Shown: positions 48,436-57,910 of the stretch, piece by piece
Numbering within the stretch: position 1 is the first letter of the stretch
How the letters are laid out: each line of letters begins with the position of its first letter
Translations under genes and position numbers: made by a program
The notes under the pieces: generated by a model
The model's input: the letters and a program-made list of their open reading frames with translations, nothing else
What the model was told of the DNA's origin: nothing
Database searches by the model: none
Source of the DNA: an uncultured Caulobacterales bacterium
GTDB taxonomy: Bacteria; Pseudomonadota; Alphaproteobacteria; Caulobacterales; Caulobacteraceae
DNA: 64,000 bases
Direction of reading: 5' to 3'
NCBI GenBank assembly: GCA_903862425.1
Contig: CAIOYC010000006.1
Location: forward strand, 1-64,000

Positions 48436-49812
48436 TTACTGTTTAGAGCTGATCAGCGTTTGCAACATTTCGTCCGCGGTCGTAATGATCTTGGAAGATG
48501 CGGCATAAGCCCGTTGAGTGATGATGAGGCCGGTGAACTCGGTCGACAGGTCGACGGTCGAGGATTCCAGCGTCGAGGGCGAGATATCGCCCGCCCCGCC
48601 CTCGCCCGGCTCCTTCAGCGTGAAGGATCCACTGTTGGTGGTGGCGCGGTAGGCGTCGCCGGAAATCGATTGCAGGCCGTCGGCATTCTGGAAGGTGGCG
48701 ACGGCCACGCGAGCGATGGTGCGCTGCGCGCCGTTGGAGAAGTTGGCGATCACGTTGCCGGTCTTGTCCACCGTGACGCCGGAGAGGGTTCCTGCCGGGC
48801 CGCCGTCGGCGGTGGTCGAGTTGAGGGTCGAGGTCGCCGCGTACTGGGTCACCGAGGCCGGGCTCTTGGCCAGATTCACATCCACCGACTGGGTGGGCAG
48901 GCCGAGCGAGGAGGCCCAATGCACGCCTGTGGTGTCCGTGGACGCGCCGATCGCGGTCGCGGCCGTAGAGAACGTGGTGTTGGTCGTATCCAGCGTACCG
49001 TCCGGATTGAAGGCGACAGTGCCGGATGAAATCAGGCCGTTGGTCGTGCCCGCCACGTCGGAGGCCGGCACCGCCACCATTTCCGCGTGCCACTGGTTGG
49101 CCGTGGAGCTCTTCAGGAAGTCGAGCTGGAAGGTGTGAGCCGATCCCTTGGCGTCATAGACGGTGATCTGGGTCGAATAGTCCGGGGTCACGCCCGCGCC
49201 GCCGGCGGTGGAGGCGGCCATGCTGGTCGCCGCCACGGCCGGGTTGTAGGTCGCTTCCTGGGCCGAGGTCGCCTGGGCCGAGTTGAGATTGAGGTTGAGG
49301 CTCGCCGTCGTCGTCGGGTTCGGCACGGTGCCGATATTGGTGGTGTTGATGGTCGACAGCTTGCTGAGGTCGGACGGGTCGGGCGAGATGACGCCGTTGC
49401 TGTCGGCCAGCCAGCCTTGCAAGTACAGGCCCGCCGCGTTCTTGAGATAGCCGGAGCTGTCCGGCGTAAAATTGCCGGCGCGGGTGAAGCTGCGCGTATC
49501 GGCGCCGGTCAGCCCCGTCGCGTTGTCGGTCACCACGAAGAAGCCGTTGCCGGCGATGCCGAGATCGGTGGCCGAGGTGGATTGCGACAGCTGGCCCTGC
49601 TGGTCGATCAGCTGGCTGGTCTGCGCGGTCACGCCGCCCGAATTGTAGGCGCCGACGGCCGCGGTCGCGGTCACTAGGTCTTCGAACTGGGTGACGTTGC
49701 GCTTGTAGCCGACGGTATTGGCGTTGGCGATGTTGTCCGAGATGGCGCCGAGCGCCGCCGAATTGGCGACAAGGCCCGAAACGCCCGAAAGCATGGCGCT
49801 ATTGATACTCAT
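48436..49812 (-). CDS. flgE: Flagellar hook protein FlgE
   Basis: 458 aa. N-terminal rod/hook motif MSINSAMLSGVSGLVANSAA plus LGAISDNIANANTVGYKR; C-terminal ESSTVDLSTEFTGLIITQRAYAASSKIITTADEML, both D0/D1 helices. The central variable region is Ser/Thr/Ala-rich. Shorter than Caulobacter FlgE (591 aa by recall). AAGGA precedes the ATG. Downstream of flgD by about 108 bases. Confidence 0.96.
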   Translation of the reverse strand: MSINSAMLSGVSGLVANSAALGAISDNIANANTVGYKRNVTQFEDLVTATAAVGAYNSGGVTAQTSQLIDQQGQLSQSTSATDLGIAGNGFFVVTDNATGLTGADTRSFTRAGNFTPDSSGYLKNAAGLYLQGWLADSNGVISPDPSDLSKLSTINTTNIGTVPNPTTTASLNLNLNSAQATSAQEATYNPAVAATSMAASTAGGAGVTPDYSTQITVYDAKGSAHTFQLDFLKSSTANQWHAEMVAVPASDVAGTTNGLISSGTVAFNPDGTLDTTNTTFSTAATAIGASTDTTGVHWASSLGLPTQSVDVNLAKSPASVTQYAATSTLNSTTADGGPAGTLSGVTVDKTGNVIANFSNGAQRTIARVAVATFQNADGLQSISGDAYRATTNSGSFTLKEPGEGGAGDISPSTLESSTVDLSTEFTGLIITQRAYAASSKIITTADEMLQTLISSKQ

Positions 49813-49920
49813 GGCGTTATGTCCTTTTGCCAGGGTGCGCCGCCGCCCCGCGCCTTATGCGCAGCGACCGGAGGCCTGACCGCGCCGTTCGGGCGCGTCG
49901 GATGATGGCGGCGATACCCG

Positions 49921-50592
49921 TCATGGGTTGGTCACCGAGGTGATGCTGGAGAGAGGGACGGAATTGACCCCGATCTTCACCATCGTGGTTCCGTTGGTCT
50001 GCGTCACCGAACCGACCGTGCCGGTGACGGAACTGGTCGAGGCGACGCTGTTACCCGAGGCGTCGGCGGCGGCGATCGACAGGGTATAGGTCCCGCCGTC
50101 GGGCAGCTGCACACCGGAGAAGTTCTTGCCGTTCCAGCTCAGCGCATGGTCGCCGGCGGTCAGGCCGCTGGCGGCGGTGCTGTAGACGGCCTTGCCGGTG
50201 GAATCGGTGATGGTGAGCGTCGCAGCGGAGGCGTCACCCGCAAGGTTGTAGGTCCAGTTGGCTGCGCCACTCGCCAGGGTGGCGTTCGAGCTCGTCGCCG
50301 TCGCCGTCTTCCCGATCAGCCCCACCGAACCGGCCACGCCGCTGTTGGACGAGTTGTTCGAGATGCCCTGCAGCAGTTCGTTGGTGAGAAGCTGTTGCTG
50401 CACGCCCGTCATCGCCACCAGCTGCTGGGTGAAGGCGTTGGTATCCATCGGCGAGGTGGGATCCTGGTTCTTCAGCTGCGTGGTCAGCAGGGTCAGGAAG
50501 GTGGTGTAGCTTTCGTTCAGGCTCGCCTGCCCCGCATTGATGTTGCTGGTGGCGGCGGTGTTGGTCGTGGCGCTGGCGATGGCGTCCGTCAT
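49921..50592 (-). CDS. flgD: Flagellar hook cap/assembly protein FlgD
   Basis: 223 aa. The FlgD N-terminal export region has YTTFLTLLTTQLKNQDPTSPMDTNAFTQQL (about residues 26-55); the C-terminal FlgD/FnIII-like domain has the GDHALSWNGKNFSGVQLPDG hairpin. Start set at 50592 (MTDAIAS). It begins 4 bases after the fliK stop, so the order fliK-flgD-flgE forms one transcript. Confidence 0.95.
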   Translation of the reverse strand: MTDAIASATTNTAATSNINAGQASLNESYTTFLTLLTTQLKNQDPTSPMDTNAFTQQLVAMTGVQQQLLTNELLQGISNNSSNSGVAGSVGLIGKTATATSSNATLASGAANWTYNLAGDASAATLTITDSTGKAVYSTAASGLTAGDHALSWNGKNFSGVQLPDGGTYTLSIAAADASGNSVASTSSVTGTVGSVTQTNGTTMVKIGVNSVPLSSITSVTNP

Positions 50593-50596
50593 GGGT

Positions 50597-53083
50597 TCAG
50601 ATCCTGATATCGAGGCCGCGAGCGGAGAGATTGGCGGCGTAGGCCGCGCGAAGATCGGCGACATCCGCCGCCGAGGCCGCAGCCTCGAAACTGCGCATGT
50701 CGCCGAAGGCCGACGGCTGGCGGCCTTGCTGGCCCTGACCGGACTGGCCCTGACCGGACTGGCCCTGACCGGACTGGCCTAGACCGGCCTGGAAAGACTG
50801 GCCGTCGGCGGCGAAATGCTGCGGTTGGCCCTGGCCCGATTGCGAACCCCGACCGGAAGGCGCGCCCTGTCCCCCCGCCTGGCCGCCCCCATCCGCTTGA
50901 GACGATGCCGCCGACTGTAGTTGCTGCGTCGTAGCGTCGGCCAGGGCGGTGAAGGCGTTGGCCTGGGTGTGACTGATCTTCAGGTCGCCCGCGGCGAGAT
51001 CGAGGCCGGCCGCGGCCAGGGCGCTCTGCAACTCGCCCGCGCGATCCTTGACGAGGGCGGCGGCGTCGGGCCGCTCGAACGAGAGAGCGGCTGTCACTTT
51101 ACCCTGCGCGTCGATCTGCACGGAGACATCCACCCGGCCAAAGCCCTCTGGCGTCATCTGCACGTCGAAACGGCTGGTCTTGCCGCCCGCCTGCTGGACG
51201 ATCTGCGCCGCAAGGTTCGCCACCGTTCCGGCCGGGCTGATGGGCGCCGAGGTCGCGGCCGAAGGCGCTGCGACAGCCGCCGTGGAGACGGGAAGCACAG
51301 GCGCGAGCGGGGGGGCAGGCGTGTCGCTCGCCGCGAGGGTGGAGGGCGATGATGCGTTCGCCGCCGGGGCGGCTGCGACCGCATCGTCCGGCTCGTTCGG
51401 CTGTGAGACGGCGCTGACCGGATCGGCCTCCCCGGAAAGATTTCGACCGGTTAGGTCCGTTGCGACGGGGCTGGGTCGGGCGCCTGTCGATCCCGACGTG
51501 TTCGGCGCGGAGACGCTCGACGCTGCGGCAGCCGATACCGGCCTTGCCGAGGCTACACGGGACGGCGGTGACGGGGATGGAGCGAGCGGCGTCGCAGGGA
51601 GCCGCGTCGCAGCTATCGGCGCCGTGGAAGGTGATGCAGACAGGGCCGCGTTCGTCGCCGACGAGGGCTGCGCGGCGGCTATGGGCGGATCTATCGCCGT
51701 GGTGTTTTGCGGTGCGACGGCGCTGACCAGGGTCTTGGGCGTCTCCGCATTCACGGCGCCCGAGGGTTTGGCCTGGCTGGCCTGCGACGACGCCGCCTCC
51801 TCGCCCGACATGGCTGTGGGCACGGCGCCGGCGGAGGCGGCCGACGGCCCCTCAACGACAGGCCTGTCGCCGGCCGCTGCCTGGGAGGCGGGGATCGTAG
51901 CCGACGTTAGGGCCGCTGCGACCGCCTGAACCGGCGCGCTCGCGAGCGGACCCGGCGGCGTAAGCGTGGTCGCGACTGGATCCGCCGCCGCGCGCTTGTC
52001 GGTCTTGGCGAGCCGGGGTGTACCGGCGTCGCCCTCATTCTCGTCTGCCAAAACGGCGCGCGCCGCCTGCGATGTCGGCTCCGTCGACGCTGTGCCTTGA
52101 GGCGACGCAGCGGCGCCGGCGCTCGCGGCTGATTTCACGATCGGCGCCTTCGCCGTGGCGACCTTCAAGGGCGCAGCGGCAGTAGGTGTGGGAACCGCCG
52201 TGGAGACGACGGGTCCTTCGCTATTCGAAAGAACCGTCTGCGGGGAGGAGAGTGAAGCCTGGGCGACGGACGTCGGTTGCGCCGGCTCGGCCGTCGCCAT
52301 CTCGGTCTGCGGCGGGCGCAACCCGGCCGATCCGGCCAGGGCCGGCGCCAAGTTGCTGGCTGAAGACAGAGTCGTGATCGGCGCGGAAGGGACGGCGCCA
52401 TCGGCGCCGACCGCGCCGGTGGCGACCGGGACGATTGATGCGGTGACCGTCTTGGCCTGGATCGGGGCTTGGGTCGGGGCTTGCGCCTGTAGTGCACTCG
52501 GCCAAACCGCAGCCGGCGTCGTCGTACCGGTCGCCGCTCCGTCGCCCGGCGCGGCGACGGTGTCGGGCTCGGTCACCGTCTCGCTGGCGGCGAGGATTGC
52601 GGTGGCTTCAGCGACGACGGCTGCGACCGGCATGGTCGATGTCACGGTTTCAAGCGGCGTTTCGGCGGCGTCTGGGACCACCGGCGGCTGGACCGCAAGC
52701 GCCAGGTCGCCGTCAGGCGCGTCAGCCGCTGGCGTCATCGAAGTGAAGATCGACGGGGGCGATAAGCTCGTCGGGGCCTTGGCCGAGGTGGCAATGGTCG
52801 CCGATGGAGCCGCCGCCGCGGCGGCGCCCTGCGCAATGGTTGGCGCCGTCGCCGGCTGCAGGGTGTCGATCATGGGCGTCGTCGACTGCGAAGTGGCGAC
52901 CGAAGGCGCCGCAGCCGGCGTCGCACCGACCGGCGCCGGGATCAGGCCCGCAAAGCTGTCGCTACCCACAGCCACCGGCGCGCCGATTCCGACCACCGTC
53001 GTCGCCGGCGTCCCGGAGGCGAGCTTGGGCGCGATCAGACCCGACGGGCCTGACATCAGCGGCAATGGGGCGATCGATGGCAT
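50597..53083 (-). CDS. fliK: Flagellar hook-length control protein FliK
   Basis: 828 aa, long. Disordered Ala/Pro/Ser/Thr-rich ruler to about residue 640, then the Flg_hook domain with FDVQMTPEGFGRVDVSVQID and LKISHTQANAF, then a Gly/Gln/Ser-rich tail with GQSGQ repeats. It measures hook length and triggers the export switch. The start 53083 is supported by the sigma-54 promoter at 53131-53145; the ATG at 53134 lies inside that promoter. Confidence 0.9.
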   Translation of the reverse strand: MPSIAPLPLMSGPSGLIAPKLASGTPATTVVGIGAPVAVGSDSFAGLIPAPVGATPAAAPSVATSQSTTPMIDTLQPATAPTIAQGAAAAAAPSATIATSAKAPTSLSPPSIFTSMTPAADAPDGDLALAVQPPVVPDAAETPLETVTSTMPVAAVVAEATAILAASETVTEPDTVAAPGDGAATGTTTPAAVWPSALQAQAPTQAPIQAKTVTASIVPVATGAVGADGAVPSAPITTLSSASNLAPALAGSAGLRPPQTEMATAEPAQPTSVAQASLSSPQTVLSNSEGPVVSTAVPTPTAAAPLKVATAKAPIVKSAASAGAAASPQGTASTEPTSQAARAVLADENEGDAGTPRLAKTDKRAAADPVATTLTPPGPLASAPVQAVAAALTSATIPASQAAAGDRPVVEGPSAASAGAVPTAMSGEEAASSQASQAKPSGAVNAETPKTLVSAVAPQNTTAIDPPIAAAQPSSATNAALSASPSTAPIAATRLPATPLAPSPSPPSRVASARPVSAAAASSVSAPNTSGSTGARPSPVATDLTGRNLSGEADPVSAVSQPNEPDDAVAAAPAANASSPSTLAASDTPAPPLAPVLPVSTAAVAAPSAATSAPISPAGTVANLAAQIVQQAGGKTSRFDVQMTPEGFGRVDVSVQIDAQGKVTAALSFERPDAAALVKDRAGELQSALAAAGLDLAAGDLKISHTQANAFTALADATTQQLQSAASSQADGGGQAGGQGAPSGRGSQSGQGQPQHFAADGQSFQAGLGQSGQGQSGQGQSGQGQQGRQPSAFGDMRSFEAAASAADVADLRAAYAANLSARGLDIRI
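50731..50790. repeat. 15-bp tandem repeat within fliK
   Basis: Three exact copies of GGCCCTGACCGGACT plus a diverged fourth. On the minus strand it encodes SGQGQ units in the FliK C-terminal tail. In-frame repeat, so copy number could vary without frameshift. Confidence 0.8.
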
Positions 53084-53130
53084 CGTCCGGGCGGGTTCCT
53101 GACCGCACGATCGCGGCCGGAGAAACAAGA

Positions 53131-53145
53131 GCAACCGGCGGGCCA
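53131..53145 (-). promoter_or_regulatory. Sigma-54 promoter of fliK-flgD-flgE
   Basis: Minus strand TGGCCCGCCGGTTGC: GG and GC elements separated by exactly 10 bases, with the TTGC -12 box. Start of transcription would fall near 53119, about 36 bases before the fliK ATG. FlbD is the likely activator. Confidence 0.7.
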
Positions 53146-53278
53146 GAACGGGCCATGCTCTCAGCGCCTTGTTATCCTTACCTTTTCACTTCCATGTCGA
53201 GCGCGTTAACCCCTCCGAAACCGGACGAAACTGCCGCCGGAAGGGCGAAACTGCCGGGCCTTGCCTGCCCAGCAGCGG

Positions 53279-53294
53279 TTGGCCCTGATCTTGC
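53279..53294 (+). promoter_or_regulatory. Sigma-54 promoter of flgK-flgL
   Basis: Plus strand TTGGCCCTGATCTTGC: GG at 53281, ten bases, GC at 53293. Transcription start near 53306, leader of about 120 bases before the flgK GTG. The remaining 53084-53428 region contains no gene; it is the shared control region of the two operons. Confidence 0.7.
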
Positions 53295-53428
53295 GCCGGA
53301 GATCGCAGGGGCGCTCGGCCTCTTAACACGATGCCATGAATTTCAAGGACTTAGATCAAGAGCCTGCATGGGAGCCCCGGCAAATCTCGCCGCGCGCCTG
53401 CATGCCTTGCCGGGTGGAGGGTTAAGGC

Positions 53429-55543
53429 GTGTCGCTCACCAGCATCATGTCCAACGCCTCGAGCGGACTGCAAGCGGCGCAGACCCAGCTCAAGACGATC
53501 TCGGACAATGTCGCCAACGTCGATACCGCGGGCTACATCCGCAAGGTGGCGAACCAGCAGTCGCTGGTCACCGCCGGCCAGGGCGCTGGCGTCACCATCA
53601 CCCAGATCCAGAACGCCACCGACAAGTTCCTGCAGGCGGCCACGCTGAGTGCGGGAGCCGACAGCGGCAAGTCGAGCATCCAGTCCAGCATCCTGGATCA
53701 GGCGCAGAGCCTGTTCGGCGACCCCAGCGATACCGGCTCTTATTTCTCCACCCTCGACAACGTCTTCTCGGCCTTCTCCAGCCTGTCGGCCAACAACAGC
53801 TCGGCCGGGCGAGCCCAGGCCCTGTCGCAGGTCTCGACCTTCCTCAACCAGTCCTCGGCCCTGTCCAGCAGCCTCGGTCAGCTCTCCACCCAGGCGGATC
53901 AGCGCCTGACCTCGGATGTCGGCACGGTGAACCAGCTGCTCAGCCAGATCGACGGACTGAACACCGAAATCTCCCGCGCCACGGCCACGGGCGGCGACGC
54001 CACCGGCGCGCAGAACCAGCAAAGCCAGTTGATCGACCAGCTGTCCTCGCTGATGGACGTGAAGGTCTCCAGCACGGCCACAGGCGGGGTGATCGTGCGC
54101 GCCTCGGACGGCACGGCGCTGGCGGGCGATGGCTCAGGGCCCGCCAAGCTCAGCTATGACGGATCGGGCTCCATCGGCCAGCTCAGCATCACCAACGGCG
54201 CCGGCGTCACCCAGCCGCTTGGCGGACGGTTGACATCCGGCGAACTGAAGGGCCTGATCGACCTGCGCAATACGGACCTGCCGCAGGTGCAGAACCAGCT
54301 GGCGGAACTGACCTCGGGCGTGGCCGATACGCTGAACCAGATCTCCAACAGCTATTCCGCCGTACCCCCGCCAACCACGATGACCGGCGCCAATACGGGG
54401 CTCGACGCCGCCAGCGCTGTTTCCGGCTTCACCGGCAAGACCACCATCGCCGAGGTGGATAGCAGCAACAGCACTCTCACCCATCGGATCGACACCGACT
54501 TCGACGCGGGCAGCATCAGCGTGGATGGCGGCGCGGCGACCAGCTTCACCCCCTCGACCTTCATCTCGACGCTGAACTCGGCCATGGGAACGGGCGGGTC
54601 GGCCAGCTTCAGCAACGGCGCGCTCAGCCTGACCAGCGCCACGGGCACGGGGCTGGCGATCCAGGACAATGCAACCACGCCGGCTAGCAATGGCGGGCGC
54701 GGCTTCTCAGCCTATTTCGGGCTGAACAACATCGTCTCGTCCACTGGCTTGACCAACTATAACACCGGACTGAGCTCCACCGACGCCTCCGGCTTCCCCG
54801 CCGGACAGACCATCCAGTTCCAGTTGTCTGACGCCAACGGCGTGCCGATGCAGAAGGTGACGGTGACCACCCCGGCGGGGACGACCATGGCTTCGCTGGT
54901 CGGGGCGCTGAACGCTTCGCCGAACGGGGTCGGCCTCTACGGCGCCTTCGCGCTCGACGTCAACGGCCAGCTCGCCTTCACCCCGAACGCGGGCTCGGGC
55001 GTCAGCCTCTCCGTCGCCGCGGACAACACCGCCAACACCGCCACCGGCGCCTCGCTTAGCCAGCTCTTCGGCATCGGCGACGCCCAGCGCGGGTCCAGGG
55101 CGAGCAGTTTCTCGGTCAACAGCGGCATGCTGGCCAATCCGGGCAAGCTGCCCATGGCGAAGTTGAACCTCTCAGCCACCCCTGGCACGGCCGTTCTGGC
55201 GAGCGACGACACCACCGGCGCGGACGCCCTGGGCCAGGGAGGCACGGCGATCCACAGCTTCAGCGCCGCCGGCGGCCTCGCGGCGGCGACCACGGGCCTC
55301 AGCGACTACGCCGCCAACATTTCCGCCTCCATCGCCCGCAAATCCGCCAATGCCGACGCCGCCTCGACCCAGGCCACGGCGGTCGCAACGGAAGCCACCT
55401 CGCGCCGATCCTCCTCTGAGGGGGTCAATCTCGACAGCGAACTGGTCAACCTGACCACCTACCAGCAGTCGTACAACGCCTCCGCCCGTATGATCCAGGC
55501 GGCCAAGGACATGTTCGATACCCTGATCAACATGGTGAACTGA
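53429..55543 (+). CDS. flgK: Flagellar hook-associated protein 1 FlgK
   Basis: 704 aa. N-terminal MSLTSIMSNASSGLQAAQTQ then LKTISDNVANVDTAGYIRKV; C-terminal SEGVNLDSELVNLTTYQQSY then NASARMIQAAKDMFDTLINMVN, the paired coiled-coil ends. Joins hook and filament. GTG start at 53429 with GGAGGG upstream. Overlaps flgL by one base (TGATGG). Confidence 0.96.
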   Translation: MSLTSIMSNASSGLQAAQTQLKTISDNVANVDTAGYIRKVANQQSLVTAGQGAGVTITQIQNATDKFLQAATLSAGADSGKSSIQSSILDQAQSLFGDPSDTGSYFSTLDNVFSAFSSLSANNSSAGRAQALSQVSTFLNQSSALSSSLGQLSTQADQRLTSDVGTVNQLLSQIDGLNTEISRATATGGDATGAQNQQSQLIDQLSSLMDVKVSSTATGGVIVRASDGTALAGDGSGPAKLSYDGSGSIGQLSITNGAGVTQPLGGRLTSGELKGLIDLRNTDLPQVQNQLAELTSGVADTLNQISNSYSAVPPPTTMTGANTGLDAASAVSGFTGKTTIAEVDSSNSTLTHRIDTDFDAGSISVDGGAATSFTPSTFISTLNSAMGTGGSASFSNGALSLTSATGTGLAIQDNATTPASNGGRGFSAYFGLNNIVSSTGLTNYNTGLSSTDASGFPAGQTIQFQLSDANGVPMQKVTVTTPAGTTMASLVGALNASPNGVGLYGAFALDVNGQLAFTPNAGSGVSLSVAADNTANTATGASLSQLFGIGDAQRGSRASSFSVNSGMLANPGKLPMAKLNLSATPGTAVLASDDTTGADALGQGGTAIHSFSAAGGLAAATTGLSDYAANISASIARKSANADAASTQATAVATEATSRRSSSEGVNLDSELVNLTTYQQSYNASARMIQAAKDMFDTLINMVN

Positions 55544-56493
55544 TGGACCGCATCTCGACCGCCACGAGCTATTCTTCCGCCCTGCTGAACATCCTCAGCG
55601 CGCAGTCGCGGCAGAATACGGCGCAGCAGCAGTACGCCACCGGCAAGCTGGCCGACGACCTGAAAGGCTATGCCTCGCAGGCAGACCAGATTACCGCCGC
55701 CCAATCGCTGCAGGCGCGCAACGACACCTATGTGGACAACAACACCGCACTGGCCGACCGGCTGAGCGTGCAGGACCAGACCCTGTCGCAGGTGGCCACG
55801 GTGACCCAGAACGCCCGTCAGGCGGTGGCCGAAGCGCTCGCCACCGGCGACGCGACGGCGCTCGCCACCAGCCTGCAGGGTCAATTGAACCAGGCGGTCG
55901 CCGCCCTCAACACCCAGTACAACGGTAAGTACCTGTTCGCCGGCGGTGAGACGAGCCAGACCCCCGTGGCGTCGGGCACGACCCTCACCGACCTCACCGC
56001 AGCGGGCGGCGTCGCGGCCAGCTTCCAGAACGGCTCGACCGCGCAGCAGGACCGGATCGACGACCAGACGCGGATCACCACCGGCTTCACGGCATCGGAT
56101 GTGGGGTCGGGACTGTTCAGCGCCCTGTCGCAAGTGCAGAGCTATCTGCAGACCGCTCAGGCGGCCAATGGCGGCGTGCCCATCACCAAGCTCTCCACCG
56201 CCGACACCACGGCCCTTACCGCCATCCTGAAGAACTTCGACAGCGCCTATTCGGCCGTGAACGATCAGGTGGCGCAGAACGGTTTGGTGCAGAATCAGGT
56301 GGACGCGACCCAGACCTCGCTGAAGGCGCGCCAGACCTCGCTGACCAATACACTCGGCGACCTTACCAATGTGGATCAGGCGGCGGCGGCGACCAAGCTG
56401 ACCCTGGCGCAAACGGCGCTGCAGGCCTCAGCGCAGGTCTTCTCAAGCCTCAAGAGCACATCCCTGTTGAACGTCTTGTCGTCCGGCGCGTAA
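55543..56493 (+). CDS. flgL: Flagellar hook-associated protein 3 FlgL
   Basis: 316 aa. Flagellin-like N-terminal helix (ILSAQSRQNTAQQQYATGKLADDL, about 18-41) and C-terminal helix ending LLNVLSSGA. The KYLFAGGETSQTPV segment is typical of FlgL. Second junction protein between hook and filament. Translationally coupled to flgK. Confidence 0.95.
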   Translation: MDRISTATSYSSALLNILSAQSRQNTAQQQYATGKLADDLKGYASQADQITAAQSLQARNDTYVDNNTALADRLSVQDQTLSQVATVTQNARQAVAEALATGDATALATSLQGQLNQAVAALNTQYNGKYLFAGGETSQTPVASGTTLTDLTAAGGVAASFQNGSTAQQDRIDDQTRITTGFTASDVGSGLFSALSQVQSYLQTAQAANGGVPITKLSTADTTALTAILKNFDSAYSAVNDQVAQNGLVQNQVDATQTSLKARQTSLTNTLGDLTNVDQAAAATKLTLAQTALQASAQVFSSLKSTSLLNVLSSGA

Positions 56494-56500
56494 TGGCGGG

Positions 56501-57088
56501 GTGAAAGCCCTTCCGAACATCCTCACCGTCTCGCGGATCCTGCTGGGAGCTCTGGTCTTCTTCCTGCTCGCCGGGGCGGGGGGCGCCCTGCCGGGACAGG
56601 AAGGGCAGCCGACAAGCTATGTCGCGTTGATCTGGGCCAGCTGCCTCATCTTCATCGTGGCGGCGGTGACCGATTATTTCGACGGCTGGCTGGCGCGAAA
56701 GTTCGAGGCGACCTCGCCCTGGGGCGCGGTGCTCGATCCCATCGCCGACAAGATCGCGGTGACCGCCGCCATCCTTGGCCTCATCGTGCTGGCGCCGCGG
56801 GGCGTCGTGCCGCTGCCCGGCTTCCTGATCCTGTTCCGCGAGGTGTTCGTCTCAGGCCTGCGTGAAGGCATCGCCCCGCGCGGGATCAAGATTCCCGTCA
56901 CCAAGCTCGCCAAGTGGAAGACCACAGTGCAGCTCGTCGCCCTGGCGTTGGAGATGCCGGCGACACTCATGCCCTATGGCTCGCCGGTGCGGATCGCCGC
57001 CGACCTGCTGCTATGGCTCGCGGTGATCCTGACCCTGTGGACCGGGATCGAATACCTGCGCGGCGCGATCAAGGCCCTGCGACCTTAA
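56501..57088 (+). CDS. pgsA: CDP-diacylglycerol-glycerol-3-phosphate 3-phosphatidyltransferase
   Basis: 195 aa membrane enzyme, first step of phosphatidylglycerol synthesis. Catalytic motif DGWLAR...G...LDPIADK (DGxxAR-x8-GxxxDxxxD, about residues 68-88) with four or five hydrophobic helices. GTG start, 8 bases after flgL, so it may be co-transcribed although it is a housekeeping gene. Confidence 0.94.
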   Translation: MKALPNILTVSRILLGALVFFLLAGAGGALPGQEGQPTSYVALIWASCLIFIVAAVTDYFDGWLARKFEATSPWGAVLDPIADKIAVTAAILGLIVLAPRGVVPLPGFLILFREVFVSGLREGIAPRGIKIPVTKLAKWKTTVQLVALALEMPATLMPYGSPVRIAADLLLWLAVILTLWTGIEYLRGAIKALRP

Positions 57089-57099
57089 ATTCACCAAGC

Positions 57100-57450
57100 C
57101 TAATAGGGCGCTCGATTGCGGCGGCGAGAGGTCAGCGACCGCCTCAAAACCAGCACCGCTAGCATGGATATATATACAACTAGCGTCAGACTAAGAACTC
57201 CAAGGCCTGGGATGAATAGAGCGCCAGTGCTTGCCAGCCCATCTCCGTGATCGTCAGTCCCGAAGAAGAAAAGCCACAGGAATATACACTCGCTCGCCAA
57301 CAGGGCTGGCCCGAATGACAGATGAAACAGCCATCCTAGTCGCATTTTTGAAGCGGCTAACCAGAAGACGATCGCGGTTGCGACCGGCGAAGTCGTGAAA
57401 GCCAGGAGACCGAAGACAGCGACGACGCCCTTCAGCCAAAGCCACATCAA
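57100..57450 (-). CDS. Small multi-pass membrane protein, unknown
   Basis: 116 aa with about four hydrophobic helices (e.g. GVVAVFGLLAFTTSPVATAI, then LLASECIFLWLFFFG and LGVLSLTLVVYISMLAVLVL) and a basic C-terminus. No motif recognised. Lies tail-to-tail with pgsA. Lower GC than neighbours. Confidence 0.6.
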   Translation of the reverse strand: MMWLWLKGVVAVFGLLAFTTSPVATAIVFWLAASKMRLGWLFHLSFGPALLASECIFLWLFFFGTDDHGDGLASTGALFIPGLGVLSLTLVVYISMLAVLVLRRSLTSRRRNRAPY

Positions 57451-57535
57451 GGGTTATTCCCCCGAACGCCTATACATCAGCGTTAGCCTGTAACAAGAAT
57501 CTGATCTGGCGCCCATACTCGCCATATTCCCGCCC

Positions 57536-57869
57536 CTTGCGGATCTTGATGCCGTGCGCGTCGAACGTGTTCATGACCTTCGCTTATTATGGTCACCTGA
57601 CGTTCAAGGATGGCCGCTGTGGCGGGTGATCGCCATCAGCTTGGGCATCGCCCCTTTCGAATCCCCCTCGCCGCGCCGTCAACCGGTTCGGTAGCCGCAT
57701 CCATTCCGGTGCCGAGCTGAAGACGATGCAGGAGCTCATCGCCCTGGCTGTCTTCGCCATCTTCTCCCTGCCGTATTTGAAGGAGCGGCTGACCCTGAAC
57801 CACAGCCTCGGCTTCGCCTTCATCACGCTCGGGGCGTTCTCCTTATTCAAGGTGCTGCTCAAGACCTAG
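57536..57869 (+). pseudogene. Frameshifted DUF486/DMT-family membrane protein gene
   Basis: Three plus-strand frames together read like one DUF486 protein: ASNVFMTFAYYGHLTFKD, then PLWRVIAISLGIAPFE, then [20 protein letters not shown] followed by [20 protein letters not shown] and a C-terminus LFKVLLKT with stop at 57867. The transitions fall near 57600 and 57670 and each needs a frame change, so the gene is inactive unless these are sequencing errors. The N-terminal part is also short. Confidence 0.75.
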
Positions 57870-57910
57870 CAGCGTTTGCGCACCGCCGCATCGCCCTATA
57901 TCCACGCGGC

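Noticed and set aside
53134-53134. Upstream ATG as the fliK start
   Set aside because: It falls inside the sigma-54 promoter, upstream of the predicted transcription start; 53083 is preferred.
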